From: Candidatus Villigracilis vicinus
GTDB lineage: Bacteria; Chloroflexota; Anaerolineae; Anaerolineales; Villigracilaceae
DNA: 51,336 bases
NCBI GenBank assembly: GCA_016721315.1
Contig: JADKIL010000016.1
Span: forward strand, 1 to 51,336
Direction of reading: 5' to 3'
The notes below the pieces were generated by a model. That model worked only from the letters and a program-made list of their open reading frames with translations. It was not told the DNA's origin and did not search any database. Position 1 is the first letter of the stretch. Every line of letters begins with the position of its first letter. Positions 1-9,406 of the stretch are shown here, piece after piece. The position numbers were made by a program, and so were the translations under genes.

Positions 1-15
1 CCACCTCAAAGGTGG
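1..15. terminator. short hairpin at window edge
   Basis: The first 15 bases form a 5-bp stem (CCACC/GGTGG) with a 5-base loop. It could be the tail of a terminator for a gene outside the window or for the minus-strand response-regulator gene. No T-run follows on the plus strand, so the assignment is weak. Confidence 0.25.
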
Positions 16-36
16 CTGTCACGTTAATCAGCTACA

Positions 37-124
37 GTGCGTCGCACCAGACGGGTTAGATTTTTCTGATTAAGCAGATTGATCTCCTCGATGGAGGAAT
101 CCCATTAAGTAAGGTGCGACGCAC
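37..124. repeat. inverted repeat downstream of the response regulator
   Basis: Two 11-base arms, GTGCGTCGCAC at 37-47 and GTGCGACGCAC at 114-124, are exact reverse complements. Each arm is also nearly self-palindromic around its central base. The pair sits just 3' of the minus-strand response regulator (stop at 141). It could be a terminator or stabilising structure, or a small repeat element. Confidence 0.45.
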
Positions 125-140
125 CCCTCACCACAAAATC

Positions 141-803
141 CTACTTATTCTCATCCAACTTGATCAACCCGATGCGCATGGCGGCGAGGACTGCTTGTGC
201 GCGATTGGGTTGTTTCATTTTTTCGAGAATATTTTTCGCGTGGCTGCGCACGGTCTCTTCGCTTACGTTTAATTGCCCCGCAATTTGTTTGTAAGTGTTC
301 GGCGATGCCATGCGTTCCAAAATTTCGATCTCGCGCGGCGTCAGCGAAACCGACGGTGCGTGATGCGGCTGCATTCGTCCAAGCACCTTCTTCATCACCT
401 CGGGATGCAAATACGCCTCGCCATGCACCACCGCGTGAATGGCGCGCACCAACTCGCCCGGCTCGATATTCTTCAACACATAGCCTTCAATGCCCGCCGC
501 CACGAGGTCAAAGACTCTATCGTCCACTTCGGTGCCGGTCAGCATCATGATCTTGATCTTCGGGTTCGACTTCCGCAGCGCGAGCGCCATCTCCTGACCG
601 TCCATCTCAGGCATGATCAGATCGACGAGGACGATATCTGGATTTAGATTTCGCGCCGCTTCCAGACCGATCCGACCGTTTTCCGCTTCGCCTACTACCT
701 CCAAATCTGGTTCCAGACGAAGGACCATTGCCAACCCTTTGCGGACTACGGCATGGTCATCTACGATAAGAAGACGAATCGACTCAGGCATGTTTGTTTC
801 CAT
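141..803 (-). CDS. NarL/LuxR-family response regulator
   Basis: This is a two-component transcriptional regulator of about 220 aa. The N-terminal receiver domain (about residues 8-125) has the acidic pair in LLIVDDH, the phospho-acceptor Asp in LVDLIMP near residue 60, the conserved Thr in MLTGT and the Lys in YVLKN. The C-terminal LuxR-type helix-turn-helix (about 150-215) starts with LTPREIEIL and contains VSEETVRSH. The length is normal for the family. The gene lies downstream of and slightly overlaps the sensor kinase gene on the same strand, so the two form one operon and a cognate pair. The start could be the ATG at 803 or the one at 791. The divergent sulfur operon is a plausible target, but the sequence does not prove this. 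Confidence 0.9.
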   Translation of the reverse strand: METNMPESIRLLIVDDHAVVRKGLAMVLRLEPDLEVVGEAENGRIGLEAARNLNPDIVLVDLIMPEMDGQEMALALRKSNPKIKIMMLTGTEVDDRVFDLVAAGIEGYVLKNIEPGELVRAIHAVVHGEAYLHPEVMKKVLGRMQPHHAPSVSLTPREIEILERMASPNTYKQIAGQLNVSEETVRSHAKNILEKMKQPNRAQAVLAAMRIGLIKLDENK

Positions 804-2442
804 TAATGGGGAGATTGATCATAATCCGCGCGCCAGCATTGGGCTGAGAGATGATCTCGCAATCGCCGCCCATGGCGCGGGCGCGTTCCTGCATGCCATG
901 CAAACCGAAATGCTCGCGGTTGAGGCTACGTGACAGCGCAACTGACGGGTCAAAGCCTTTGCCGTCATCTGACACAACCGAGATAGACTTCATCATCTGT
1001 AACGTCAGGCACAAACGCGCAGTTTGGCCCTGAATGCCGCGCCGAGTTTGCCAATGCTTCCTGCGCCATGCGGTAGACCGTGCGCCGCAAGCCAGCAGAT
1101 AACGAGTTGAAATCACCGTTGTTGCTGAACACGATGCTGAATGAACGCGGACGGCAGCAACTGCTGACGTAGTTTGTCAGATCAGCCATGAATAATTCGA
1201 TGTTTAATGCGGAGGGCCACAGGTCAAAGATCGAGCGGCGGACTTCGTCATGCGCGCCGCTGGCTAATGAGCGCAATTCGATGAGTTCATTCTTGACGTC
1301 GTCCGCTTGTTGGGGGAGCATGTTGATGCAGGCTTCGAGCGAGTAGACAATGCCGAAGAGCGATTGTGCGACGGTGTCGTGAATATCGCGGGCAATGCGG
1401 TTGCGCTCGGTTTCGACGGCGAGGCGTCGGGCACGATCAATGCACAGGATTGTTGTACCAAGCGCCAGCGCGGCTTGATTCGCAACCGTCATCAGCGTGG
1501 ACTCTTTCTCTTTGGTCAATCCAGATTCTTCGACGAGCAAAATGCCCACGGGGTGTTCCCTCAAATAAAGCGGCATGACGAACCATTTATTCTGGTTGAG
1601 CCAGTTGTTGAGTTGTGAGTCGTGGATGAGGGTTTGATTTTCGGCGGTGAAATTGTCGCGGTTGAACAGCGCCTTGATGACTTCGCCGTTTTCAGATTTG
1701 AGGGGAGTGGTTTTGTTTGCGGGAAGGAGTCATCGGGCGGATAGACCAGCCAGCCACCGATCTCTTCGCGCGAAGGATCAACCATGGCGACGACTGCCTT
1801 TGAAAAACCGAGATCGGTGACTACTGCTCCAAGCACGCGTTCCTGCACAGAGATGAGATCGGGCGCGGCTTGCAATAAAACCGTGAGATCGTGAAGAATT
1901 TCCAGTTGGCGATGCGCGGCGGAAAGTTCGGCGGTTGTTTGATTGACTGATTTGAGCAGTGTGGATGGATAAGCAAAGAGCAATGGGAGCATCCAGATGC
2001 CTGCAAGTTGTGAGGCCAGTACGATGTTATCGGACGGTGTTTGGCTGAATAGATTGGCGAGGATGTATAAAGGCATGAAAATCAGGGATGCCATCAATGC
2101 GCCGCGTACCTGAAAAAAAAGCGCGCCCGCCAATAATGGACTGAGCGCATAAAGATAATACGGGCTGTGGGATCCGCCGCTCACGGCGAGGATAAATGCG
2201 GAGAAGAGCAGGTCAGCCCCGAGCAGGATGGGGGAATCGATAACCAGTTTGTTCAATGGTCGGTTGAAAAACGAGACAACGCCATTCACCGCCAATGCAA
2301 GGATAAAGACCAGCAGGGGAGGCAATAATGTGTTTGTTTCATTCAGCGTTAACAACGCAGGGATCAGGGATGCCCAGCGAAAGATGACCAGAAATATAAA
2401 AACCCGGTTTGATTGGAAAATTGTTTCTATTTTATTGATCAT
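784..2442 (-). CDS. NarX/DesK-type sensor histidine kinase, frameshifted
   Basis: This is a membrane sensor kinase read in three pieces. The N-terminal part (2442 to about 1720) has about six hydrophobic segments followed by the start of a GAF-like domain (HDLTVLLQAAPDL). The middle part (to about 1000) finishes the GAF-like region and carries the HisKA_3 dimerisation box with phospho-acceptor His in ARDIHDTVAQSL. The last part has the ATP-binding G1 box (DDGKGFDP) and ends with GLHGMQERARAMGG and MINLPI, typical of this class. Indels at about 1710-1725 and 980-1020 interrupt the frame. All expected domains are present in order, so this is either a recent lesion or a sequence error. It is paired with the NarL-type regulator. 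Confidence 0.75.
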
Positions 2443-2572
2443 AAAAGTTGTAAAATCGATTATATCCGAATTGATCCATCTCCCCCGTGCGGGTGAGACA
2501 AAATCCCATGTGCGCGGGATGGTATATCGAAGGTCAATTCATTATCATTTATGAGTTCCAAAGGAGGCACAA
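2443..2572. promoter_or_regulatory. divergent intergenic region between two-component genes and sulfur operon
   Basis: These 130 bases separate the sensor kinase start (minus) from tusA (plus), so they must hold the promoters for both directions. Visible features are a G/C-rich inverted repeat (CCCCCGTGCGGG near 2482), a second one (ATCCC...GGGAT near 2504-2521) and a strong Shine-Dalgarno, AAAGGAGG, just before tusA. No convincing -35/-10 pair could be fixed. Confidence 0.4.
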
Positions 2573-2812
2573 ATGACAGATGTAATCAAGGAAGATCAGG
2601 TATTGGATTGTTCTGGAATGCTTTGCCCTATGCCGGTGGTGAAGACTTCAAAAGCAATGAAGGAATTGCAATCGGGTCAGGTTTTGAAGATGGTCGCCAC
2701 TGATCCCGGCGCACCGCCAGATATGGAAGCGTGGAGCCGCCAGACCGGTAATGAGTTATTGCGCTCCATGACGGAAGGCGGCAAGTTCATCTTCTATCTG
2801 CGCAAGAAATAG
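2573..2812 (+). CDS. tusA: TusA-family sulfurtransferase
   Basis: This is a small (79 aa) cytoplasmic sulfur carrier. The active-site Cys is in the canonical CPMPVV motif near residue 18, preceded by LDCSGML. The C-terminal half has the family's two-layer alpha/beta pattern. TusA proteins carry persulfide sulfur and pass it to acceptors. In organisms with sHdr or Dsr systems a dedicated tusA is linked to dsrE genes, as here. A strong AAAGGAGG ribosome binding site precedes the ATG. It is the first gene of the plus-strand sulfur operon, and two DsrE-family genes follow. Confidence 0.9.
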   Translation: MTDVIKEDQVLDCSGMLCPMPVVKTSKAMKELQSGQVLKMVATDPGAPPDMEAWSRQTGNELLRSMTEGGKFIFYLRKK

Positions 2813-2858
2813 ATCCAATCCTTTTTCAACTTTTAATTATGAAGTAACAGAGGTGCAT

Positions 2859-3377
2859 ATGTCTAAATCTGATCCGAATGCCCCAAAGAGACTTGCCCTG
2901 ATCGCGAGCAAAGGAACATTGGACTGGGCTTATCCTCCATTTATTCTCGCCAGCGCGGCCGGTGCGATGGGTTGGGAAGTGGCTATTTTCTTTACCTTTT
3001 ACGGATTGACTCTACTCAAGCCCGAACTTACCGCGGCAGTTTCCCCGCTTGGCAACCCTGCCATGCCGATGAAGATGCCTTTCGGCCCCGAAGGATTTCA
3101 AAACATTAACTGGTCCATGCCTAATTTGCTTATGGCAAATGTCCCCGGCTTTGAAAGCGTGGCAACCGGCCTGATGAAACAAACCTTCAAAAATAAAGGT
3201 GTTGCTTCCATTGAGGAATTGCGCGAAATGTGCATGGATCTCGATGTCAAGATGATCGGCTGCCAGATGACAATGGATGTCTTCGGCTTCAAGAAGAGAC
3301 TTCATCAAGCATGCGAGATTGGCGGTGCCGCCATGTTCCTGAATATGCCGCAGATGCGGATGTGCAGCTCTTCATAA
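2859..3377 (+). CDS. DsrE2/DsrE3-type sulfur carrier, frameshifted near its C-terminus
   Basis: This is a DsrE/F-like protein of about 170 aa. The N-terminal motif is ASKGTLDWAYPPF, followed by the conserved FFTFYGL and GNPAMP segments. The putative sulfur-binding Cys is in the C-terminal CQMTMDVFG motif. The family normally ends in a FLEYAADADVQLFI-like segment. That segment is present, but in another frame after a one-base lesion near 3345, so the nominal end (MCSSS, stop 3375-3377) is probably false. I chose the ATG at 2859 (AGAGG six bases upstream) over the GTG at 2853. Such proteins work with TusA as cytoplasmic sulfur carriers feeding oxidation by sHdr. Confidence 0.85.
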   Translation: MSKSDPNAPKRLALIASKGTLDWAYPPFILASAAGAMGWEVAIFFTFYGLTLLKPELTAAVSPLGNPAMPMKMPFGPEGFQNINWSMPNLLMANVPGFESVATGLMKQTFKNKGVASIEELREMCMDLDVKMIGCQMTMDVFGFKKRLHQACEIGGAAMFLNMPQMRMCSSS

Positions 3378-3559
3378 AGCTCCGGGGGGGGCCGCCCAGT
3401 TTGTTGTAAAGGGAGGAAAACTTCCAAGGAGTAAGCTATTCAACGCAAGGGCTGGCGCCCCGAGGGGCGGGTGTCGGTGTACAGTGGGGCTGAATCAAAA
3501 TCGGCCTTTTCACTGTTGATGAAGCATGTCCAGTTTCTAATTATTCGGAGAGGGCAGCA

Positions 3560-3958
3560 TGAGTGTTTGGAAGACGAACGATCCTGGAACCAAAAAGATC
3601 TTGTACGTTCAAACCCATGGGGAAAAGATCCGGAACGCACCGCAACGCCGTTTTTCTGGCGACTGCTGGAGCGGCAATGGACAATGAAGTATGCATTTAC
3701 TTCACCATGAACGGTCCGCAGTGTGTGGCGAAAGGCAATGGCGACACGATCATCATTCCGCGCAAGGGCGGCGGCGGCAAGGAATTGAAGTTCTTCATCG
3801 AACAGGCGCAGGAGATCGGTGTGCGCTTTCTCGTCTGCCAGCCTTCACTTGATCTGCACGGCTACACCATGGACGACATGATCGAAGGCGTGGAAATGAT
3901 CGGCGGCGCGGCATTCAACGACATGGCGTGCGATGCAGATGCGGTGATTGGTTTCTAA
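3560..3958 (+). CDS. second DsrE-family protein, frameshifted
   Basis: This is a DsrE/F-like protein of about 130 aa. It starts at the ATG at 3560 (MSVWKTNDPG, then KKILYVQTHG). After two indels near 3625 and 3655 it continues with TATPFF and MDNEVCIYFTMNG. The C-terminal part has a candidate active Cys in FLVCQPSLDLHG and a conserved end (FNDMACDADAVIGF). It differs in size and sequence from the preceding DsrE-type protein, so this is not a recent duplication. GAGAGGG precedes the ATG. About 180 bases before it (3378-3559) contain no gene that I can recognise, but include a run of G near 3384 that may be a sequence error. Confidence 0.75.
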
Positions 3959-3960
3959 AT

Positions 3961-4010
3961 GCAGAATGATGAATGAAGAATGCAGAAGGCGATGAAATTC
4001 ATCATTCTGC
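3961..4010. repeat. palindromic spacer, family F (AATGAAGAATGCAGAATGATG words)
   Basis: Arms 3961-3974 and 3997-4010 are perfect 14-base inverted repeats. Direct repeats of the same words continue to 4020. It fills the gap between the second dsrE and shdrC1 and could form an mRNA hairpin. Confidence 0.7.
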
Positions 4011-4031
4011 ATTCTTCATTAGGAGATTTCG

Positions 4032-4739
4032 ATGCCGACTACATTAGAAAACTGGAATCCTGGCAAAGCACAGGATCGCCACCCCGAAGTGACCTACGAA
4101 GAGAAGGAGAAACTCTTTCTCGAAGTGAAAAATGACCCGCGCTACGAAGACTTCCTGTATGGATGTTACGAGTGCGGCATTTGCGTTTCGACTTGTCCTT
4201 CGGCGCGCTTCTATGATTACTCACCGCGTGTGATCGCTCAGGCAATGGCGCGTGAAGATATCGAACGCGTGTACGACATCATCTCGGAAGATATTTGGAA
4301 TTGCGCGCAATGTTTCTCATGCTTGCGCTGTCCGCGTGGAAACAACCCTGGTGGACTTGTGACCCTGCTGCGCGAAGTGGCGGTCAAGAACGGTTTGCAG
4401 GAAACCAAAGACGTTCTGCAAGGTTACAGCCGTGTGATCTACAAGGTCATGCTCAAGGGCAACCAAGTCTCGCCCGATATGCTCCAGCCCGACTTCTTCC
4501 CCGATTGGGGTCCGTGGGTGCAGAACTTCTCCGCGAACATGCCCGTGTGGAGAAAAGCCATCCCCGTGGACACCCTGCGCGGCGTGACCGATGCGGCGTG
4601 GAGGACGGATCGCAAGACCCTGCTCGAACTTTATACCATCTGGTTTGAGACGGGCAATATGGAGATCATCAAGGAAATTGACGAAGGTTTGCACGATTTA
4701 TTGGCAGATGTGATGCAGGAAGAATTGGAAGAAGGATAA
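4032..4739 (+). CDS. shdrC1: sHdrC1-like iron-sulfur subunit
   Basis: This is a 235-aa soluble protein with two ferredoxin-type [4Fe-4S] motifs. The first is in CYECGICVSTCP (about residues 45-56) and the second in CAQCFSCLRCP (about 91-101). The rest is helical. The HdrC-like order and the position directly before hdrB- and hdrA-like genes match the C1 subunit of the sulfur-oxidising heterodisulfide-reductase-like complex (sHdr). The subunit is expected to relay electrons between the CCG subunit and the flavoprotein HdrA. The start is an ATG with GGAGA upstream. The gene is intact. Confidence 0.88.
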   Translation: MPTTLENWNPGKAQDRHPEVTYEEKEKLFLEVKNDPRYEDFLYGCYECGICVSTCPSARFYDYSPRVIAQAMAREDIERVYDIISEDIWNCAQCFSCLRCPRGNNPGGLVTLLREVAVKNGLQETKDVLQGYSRVIYKVMLKGNQVSPDMLQPDFFPDWGPWVQNFSANMPVWRKAIPVDTLRGVTDAAWRTDRKTLLELYTIWFETGNMEIIKEIDEGLHDLLADVMQEELEEG

Positions 4740-4828
4740 AGAGATGAAGATGAAGTCAACGTGATGAAAAGAAACCTGAAAAACCTTCTACCTTTGACCT
4801 TCGACCATTCTACCTTATTGGAGAACCT

Positions 4829-6046
4829 ATGACTACAACCGTAGAAGAAATCCTTGAACGTAAATCGCACGCAGTCACCCGTGACCCTGAGGATCGCGCC
4901 GACACACGACATCCGTGAAGCCTTGTTTGAACTTGAAGCCAAGGGCGAAATCATCGTCCAGCGCGTGCCTGAAAATCACGTGGATGTGACCACAAAATAC
5001 GGGCGCACCAAAAAGATTCCGATTGACCACACCTGGCACCACAAATCCTGCGGTCAGTGCGGACATATCCCCGGCTACACCACGCCCATCCTTTGGCTGC
5101 ACCGCCAATTCAATCTGGATTATCTCGACCCCACCGACCAGACCTCCTGCACGGGCTGGAACTATTACGCCTCTGCGACATCCAACGCTGCCGCGCAAGC
5201 CGCGGTGATGGTCCGCAACTTCGCTGCCGCGCATGAGACGGGTACTTCCCGATGATTCACTGTGGCACATCGTATGGACATTACAAAGAGATTCGCGAGC
5301 AGTTGGTTCATCACAAACCGTTGCGCGACGAAGTCCGCCGCATTCTGGATAAACTTGGCAAGCCGCTTGTCATTCCCGAAGAAATCGTCCATTACAGCGA
5401 GTGGGTGCATGTCATGCGCGGAAAATTTGCGGAGAAACAAACCGTGGACATGAGCATGATCCGCGCTACGGTTCACCCTGCCTGCCACTATTACAAAATC
5501 GTCGCCGAAGACGCGATCTATGACCCAGACATCTACGGTGGTCAGCGCACGGCCACCGTGACAGGCACACTCGAAGCTTTGGGCATTGACGTAGCCGACT
5601 ACTCGACCTGGTTCGATTGCTGCGGCTTCGGCTTCCGTCATGTGCTCGTTCAGCGCGACTTTACTCGCTCGTTCTCCACGCTGCGCAAGATCGAAGTGAT
5701 GAAGAACGAAGTCAATCCCGATGTGACCGTGACCCATGACACTGGCTGTGTGACCACGCTCGATAAGAGTCAATTCTCAGCTAAAGCGCATGACCGCAAC
5801 GTGGGAATCCCCGTGTTGTCAGACGCGCAGGTTGCGGCACTGGCGATGGGAGCACATCCCTTCCGCGTGGTGCAGTTCCACTGGCATTCCACAGATTGGC
5901 GTCCGTTCCTGGATAAACTGGGAATCAACTGGCAGAAATACTGGGACGAATTCCAAGGCGACCTCGAATCAATTCGTGCGGGGACGAAATCGGGCATTAC
6001 CTTGGGAAGACGCAGACAAGCCCGTAGTGTATGGTTAGACGAATAG
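4829..6046 (+). CDS. shdrB1: sHdrB1-like CCG-domain subunit, two frameshifts
   Basis: This is the putative catalytic, non-cubane cluster subunit of sHdr, about 400 aa if repaired. The start MTTTVEEILERKSH at 4829 has a GGAG site. Indels near 4905 and 5247 break the frame. The first CCG-like domain has CGQCGH and then SCTGW. The second has HPACHYY, FDCCGFG and HDTGC. Cys-rich CCG domains bind [4Fe-4S] clusters that handle disulfide or persulfide chemistry in HdrB. The spacer before the gene (4740-4828) contains words of spacer family B (ACCTTTGACCTTCGACC). Intact neighbours suggest that the breaks may be sequence errors, but a true pseudogene cannot be excluded. Confidence 0.8.
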
Positions 6047-6131
6047 TTTGATAGTCGGTTGATTTGACAACTTAACGTTCAAGATTTCAACCTGAAATCA
6101 CTGATTACTTGAAACAGTCGGAGGAACTTCC

Positions 6132-7187
6132 ATGTCATCAAACAAAGTGTTAGTCATCGGCGGCGGACCTGCGGGATTGGAAGCGGCTCGGTCTGCGGCT
6201 GAACTCGGCGGGGAAGTCATTCTCATCGAAAAGCGTGAACGCCTCGGCGGCACGCCCGACCGTGAGAACTACGCCAAACTCACCCATCACTGGCGCGACG
6301 CGTCTGAAGCGATGGCGGAACTTTCCAATGCTGTCACCAGCAACGCCAATGTGCAAGTGAAGTATCAAGCCGAAGTGAAGGGAATGTCTGGGAGCGCTGG
6401 CAACTTTGAAGTCCAGATTGAAGCGGGCGGCGCAGCCGAGTCCCTCAATGTGGGCGCAGTCATCATCGCCACGGGCTTCCAACATTTCGACCCAGGTCGC
6501 GCTACGCAATACTACAACTACTACTCGTTCCCCGATGTCGTCACGCTCACTGACCTTGAAAAAATGTTGAAGGAACACAACGTCGTGCGCCCGTCGAATG
6601 GACAGGCGCCGAAGAAGATCGCGTTCATTCAATGTGTGGGTTCGCGTGATCGCCAAATTGGAAACGAATATTGCTCGAAGGTTTGCTGCGGCATTGCCAG
6701 CAAGCAAGCGATTGAATTGCGCGAGCAACTGCCCGATAGCAAAGTGATGATTTTCTACATCGACATGCGCATGTATGGCTATTGGGAAAATGAAATCTAC
6801 TGGCCCGCACAGGAAAAATATAAAGTCAATTATGTGAAGGGCGTCATCAGTGAAGTGCTCAAGAAGGGCGACCAACTTTTGATCCGCGGCGAAGACACCA
6901 CGATGAGCCGCCCGATGGAAGTGACGATGGACATGGTTGTTCTGTCGGTCGGCATGGAGCCGAGCGCAGGCACACGCGCCATCGCGCAGCTGATGGGCGT
7001 TCAGCAAAATAAATACGGCTTCATTGATGCAGGCGGTGCGGGCGGTCTCGATACCGTTGCAACATCCGTGCCTGGCATTTTTGTTGCAGGCGCGGCGGCG
7101 GGTCCATCTGACCTTGATGACTCAATTTCCGAAGCAGGTCTTGCGGCTGCTCGTGCGGTGGCATTGACTCGCAAAGTGATGGCGTAA
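6132..7187 (+). CDS. shdrA: sHdrA-like FAD and Fe-S subunit
   Basis: This is the 351-aa flavoprotein core of the sHdr complex. It has an N-terminal Rossmann FAD motif (VIGGGPAGLEAA) with a Glu at the end of the second strand (LIEKRERLGG). The HdrA Cys motif starts at CVGSRD and continues as YCSKVCCG. A second dinucleotide-binding ending (GIFVAGAAAGPSDL) follows. It lacks the C-terminal ferredoxin domains of methanogen HdrA, as expected for the short sHdrA form (about 350 aa). The ATG has a GGAGG site. Its TAA overlaps the next ATG by one base, which indicates translational coupling. Confidence 0.92.
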   Translation: MSSNKVLVIGGGPAGLEAARSAAELGGEVILIEKRERLGGTPDRENYAKLTHHWRDASEAMAELSNAVTSNANVQVKYQAEVKGMSGSAGNFEVQIEAGGAAESLNVGAVIIATGFQHFDPGRATQYYNYYSFPDVVTLTDLEKMLKEHNVVRPSNGQAPKKIAFIQCVGSRDRQIGNEYCSKVCCGIASKQAIELREQLPDSKVMIFYIDMRMYGYWENEIYWPAQEKYKVNYVKGVISEVLKKGDQLLIRGEDTTMSRPMEVTMDMVVLSVGMEPSAGTRAIAQLMGVQQNKYGFIDAGGAGGLDTVATSVPGIFVAGAAAGPSDLDDSISEAGLAAARAVALTRKVMA

Positions 7188-7960
7188 TGCTCCCTCAGCG
7201 ACAGAGTCACATCATCAAGCAAAAGACGGGACCCGACGACCCCGAACTGCAAAGCAATTTGCAAGAGGCGTTGGGACAAGTCGCGCCTGAGGATGTGATC
7301 GCGATAGCAGACGAATTGGCGGAACGTCACGCCCGCCTCTTTCTTAATCTGAAAACTGATTCAGCTTCGTTGAAATCTTCCTTCGCTGACATCGCTTCCG
7401 CTGTCGCGCACACCAAAGCGAACGCGCGAACCATCACCAACTATTTTGCCCAAGGTGATTATTCGCTCTTCGAGCAATTGCTAAAAGGCGAAGCGCCAGC
7501 GCCTGTGCGTGTGGCAGTCTTCGTTGAAAAGTTGAACGCGCTCGATACGCGTCTCGCTCTCGAACTCGCTACTGGACTTTTACACAACACCTCCCCCTCC
7601 CAACACTGGCTGTGGACTCGCTGGCTGTGGGATCCCACCGTCGGCACGGGCATTCTGCCTTTGCTGGCGGGCAGCACCCACAACCTCAACGCCGAAAATC
7701 TCGCGGACGGATATGCCCGAGTCGGCGTAGTGACGGCGATGAGCGTGAAGTTCGGCGAAGGCACGGGCTTGTTCACCCCCGCATTGATGGACGACCCGAA
7801 GCGCGCTCCGTTTGCGAACAGCGCCTTTCTGGCTTGCGCTTACAGTGTGTATCTGTACGGCACAACGAGTTGGCGTTTGAGCAGAGAGTTCAACGGCTTG
7901 TTGCCCACGCTGCCCAATATGGCGAGACGGTTACTTGGATTGAAGAAATCAGGTAATTAG
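7187..7960 (+). CDS. sHdr-associated conserved hypothetical (Hyp)
   Basis: This 257-aa protein is encoded in the slot between hdrA and the second Hdr module. A hypothetical gene is characteristic at this place in sHdr clusters. It is mostly helical and has no recognisable cofactor motif. Local features are the QVAPEDV region, a Trp-rich stretch near residue 145 (HWLWTRWLWDP) and a basic C-terminus. I see no signal peptide and only weak hydrophobic segments. Its start overlaps the hdrA stop, so it is probably made together with HdrA. The assignment rests on context, and no activity is claimed. Confidence 0.8.
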   Translation: MLPQRQSHIIKQKTGPDDPELQSNLQEALGQVAPEDVIAIADELAERHARLFLNLKTDSASLKSSFADIASAVAHTKANARTITNYFAQGDYSLFEQLLKGEAPAPVRVAVFVEKLNALDTRLALELATGLLHNTSPSQHWLWTRWLWDPTVGTGILPLLAGSTHNLNAENLADGYARVGVVTAMSVKFGEGTGLFTPALMDDPKRAPFANSAFLACAYSVYLYGTTSWRLSREFNGLLPTLPNMARRLLGLKKSGN

Positions 7961-8022
7961 AGATTAGTAATTGGTAACTGGTAATTCAATCTCCAATTAC
8001 TAATTACCAATTACCAAAAACA
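7961..8022. repeat. palindromic spacer, family A (GTAATTGGTAATTGG words)
   Basis: Arms 7963-7974 and 7993-8004 are perfect 12-base inverted repeats built from repeated TAATTGG/CCAATTA words, with more copies of the word beside them. The element separates the Hyp gene from shdrB3. Confidence 0.65.
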
Positions 8023-8036
8023 GGAGACCATCCTTC

Positions 8037-9317
8037 ATGGCACCTAAGTTTGAAAAAGCAAAAGCAGTTGAAAAAGAACACGCAATTGTAGATGGCGTGG
8101 ACGTTTCGGGTCACTGGAACCGCATGTTCGAACAGCGGGTCATTACCGAGTACACGCCCGAACTGATCGAAAAGATCGCGGACATCCCCAACGCGGAATC
8201 ATTTGCGAATTGTTATCAGTGCGCCAAGTGCGTCGCCGTCTGCCCTGTGGATGTGGTCGGGAATTACGGTCCGCGCAAGTTGTATCGCTACGCCCAAACA
8301 GGCATGGACTTGACCGAAGCGCCCGAGTTGTGGCTTTGCACCACCTGTGCCAACTGTCTGCGCGTGTGCCCCAAAGAAGTGAACATGGTCAAGATCATGC
8401 CCGCCGCACGCGAGCAGGCAATTCTGGATGGCAAGTTCGTGCCGAACGAATTGCAGCAGGCATTTGAAAATACCGCCAAGAGCGGCAACCCGCTTGGGCA
8501 ACCTCAGCGCAAACGTGACGCGTGGATCCAGTCCGCGGGTGTGCCTGTGCCGATCATCAAAGATGTAGCCCGTCCTGTGGATGTGCTTTGGTATGTCGGT
8601 TCGTATCCGTCCTATCACCCGCGCGGCATTGACGCGGCGGCAGCGGCGGCACGAATCTTCTCCGCGCTGGGAATTGATTTTGCGATTCTCGGCAAAGAAG
8701 AAAAAGATGACGCCGATTCTCAGCGTTTGGCTGGAGAAAAAGGTCTCTTTGAAATGATGGCAGAAAGCAATATCGCCACATTCAACAATTATGAATGGAA
8801 AGAGATGGTCGTCACGGGTCCGCATGAGTTGAATGCCTTCAAGAACGTGTACCCGAAATATGGCTTTGACCGCCCCGTCGTTCATTACTCCACCTTCCTT
8901 GCGCGTTATCTTGACCAACTCAAGCCGCTGCTCAAGCACTCTGTCAAAAAGAAGATCACCTATCACGATCCGTGCTATCTCGGACGTCACAACGGCGAAT
9001 ACGAAGCGCCGCGCAAACTGCTCGAAGCCATCCCTGGTGTGGAGTTGGTTGAAATGCAGCGCAACCGCGAGAACGGTTACTGCTGCGGCGGTGGTGGCGG
9101 CGGCATGTGGATGGACTCGTTCACAGCCAAGCACACCACCATGCGCCTCTCCGAAAAACGCGCGATGGAAGCCGCGTCCACGGGCGCGAATGTGCTGGCA
9201 GTGGCTTGCCCGTTTGAAGTCTCACGCTTCACCGACGCGGTCAAGTCCACGGGCAATGAGCATGTGGATGTGTTGGATATTTTGGAATTGTTGGATAGGT
9301 CAATGAGAGGCGAGTAA
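8037..9317 (+). CDS. shdrB3: sHdrB3-type HdrC-HdrB fusion
   Basis: This 426-aa protein joins an HdrC-like ferredoxin domain to a CCG domain. The two [4Fe-4S] motifs are CYQCAKCVAVCP (about residues 59-70) and CTTCANCLRVCP (about 102-113). The C-terminal CCG domain has HDPCYLG and CCGGGGGG, with a single Cys later in VACPFE. The first CCG half has lost its cysteines (YVGSYPSYH and VTGPHELN), so only one CCG-bound cluster is likely. Such fusions replace separate C2 and B2 subunits in the sHdr clusters that carry etfBA and an EMO gene, and those genes follow here. The start has AGGAG upstream. Confidence 0.85.
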   Translation: MAPKFEKAKAVEKEHAIVDGVDVSGHWNRMFEQRVITEYTPELIEKIADIPNAESFANCYQCAKCVAVCPVDVVGNYGPRKLYRYAQTGMDLTEAPELWLCTTCANCLRVCPKEVNMVKIMPAAREQAILDGKFVPNELQQAFENTAKSGNPLGQPQRKRDAWIQSAGVPVPIIKDVARPVDVLWYVGSYPSYHPRGIDAAAAAARIFSALGIDFAILGKEEKDDADSQRLAGEKGLFEMMAESNIATFNNYEWKEMVVTGPHELNAFKNVYPKYGFDRPVVHYSTFLARYLDQLKPLLKHSVKKKITYHDPCYLGRHNGEYEAPRKLLEAIPGVELVEMQRNRENGYCCGGGGGGMWMDSFTAKHTTMRLSEKRAMEAASTGANVLAVACPFEVSRFTDAVKSTGNEHVDVLDILELLDRSMRGE

Positions 9318-9324
9318 TTAATTC

Positions 9325-9369
9325 GTCGAAGGTCAAAAGTCGAAAGTCGTTCGACCTTTGACCTTCGAC
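9325..9369. repeat. palindromic spacer, family B (GTCGAAGGTCAAAG words)
   Basis: Arms 9325-9337 and 9357-9369 are perfect 13-base inverted repeats. Similar words are found at 4785-4813 and inside soeA at 18351-18376. It lies between shdrB3 and etfB. Confidence 0.65.
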
Positions 9370-9406
9370 TTGACAAGAACCTGAAACCGAAACACAGGAG
9401 AACTTC

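Noticed and set aside
3378..3559. A third sulfur-carrier gene between the two dsrE genes
   Set aside because: A Shine-Dalgarno-like GGAGGAAA is present but no frame gives a recognisable protein; the G-run near 3384 suggests unreliable sequence.
8199..9134. Minus-strand frame of 311 codons
   Set aside because: Antisense to shdrB3, which has clear Fe-S and CCG motifs. His-rich translation is typical of a shadow frame.
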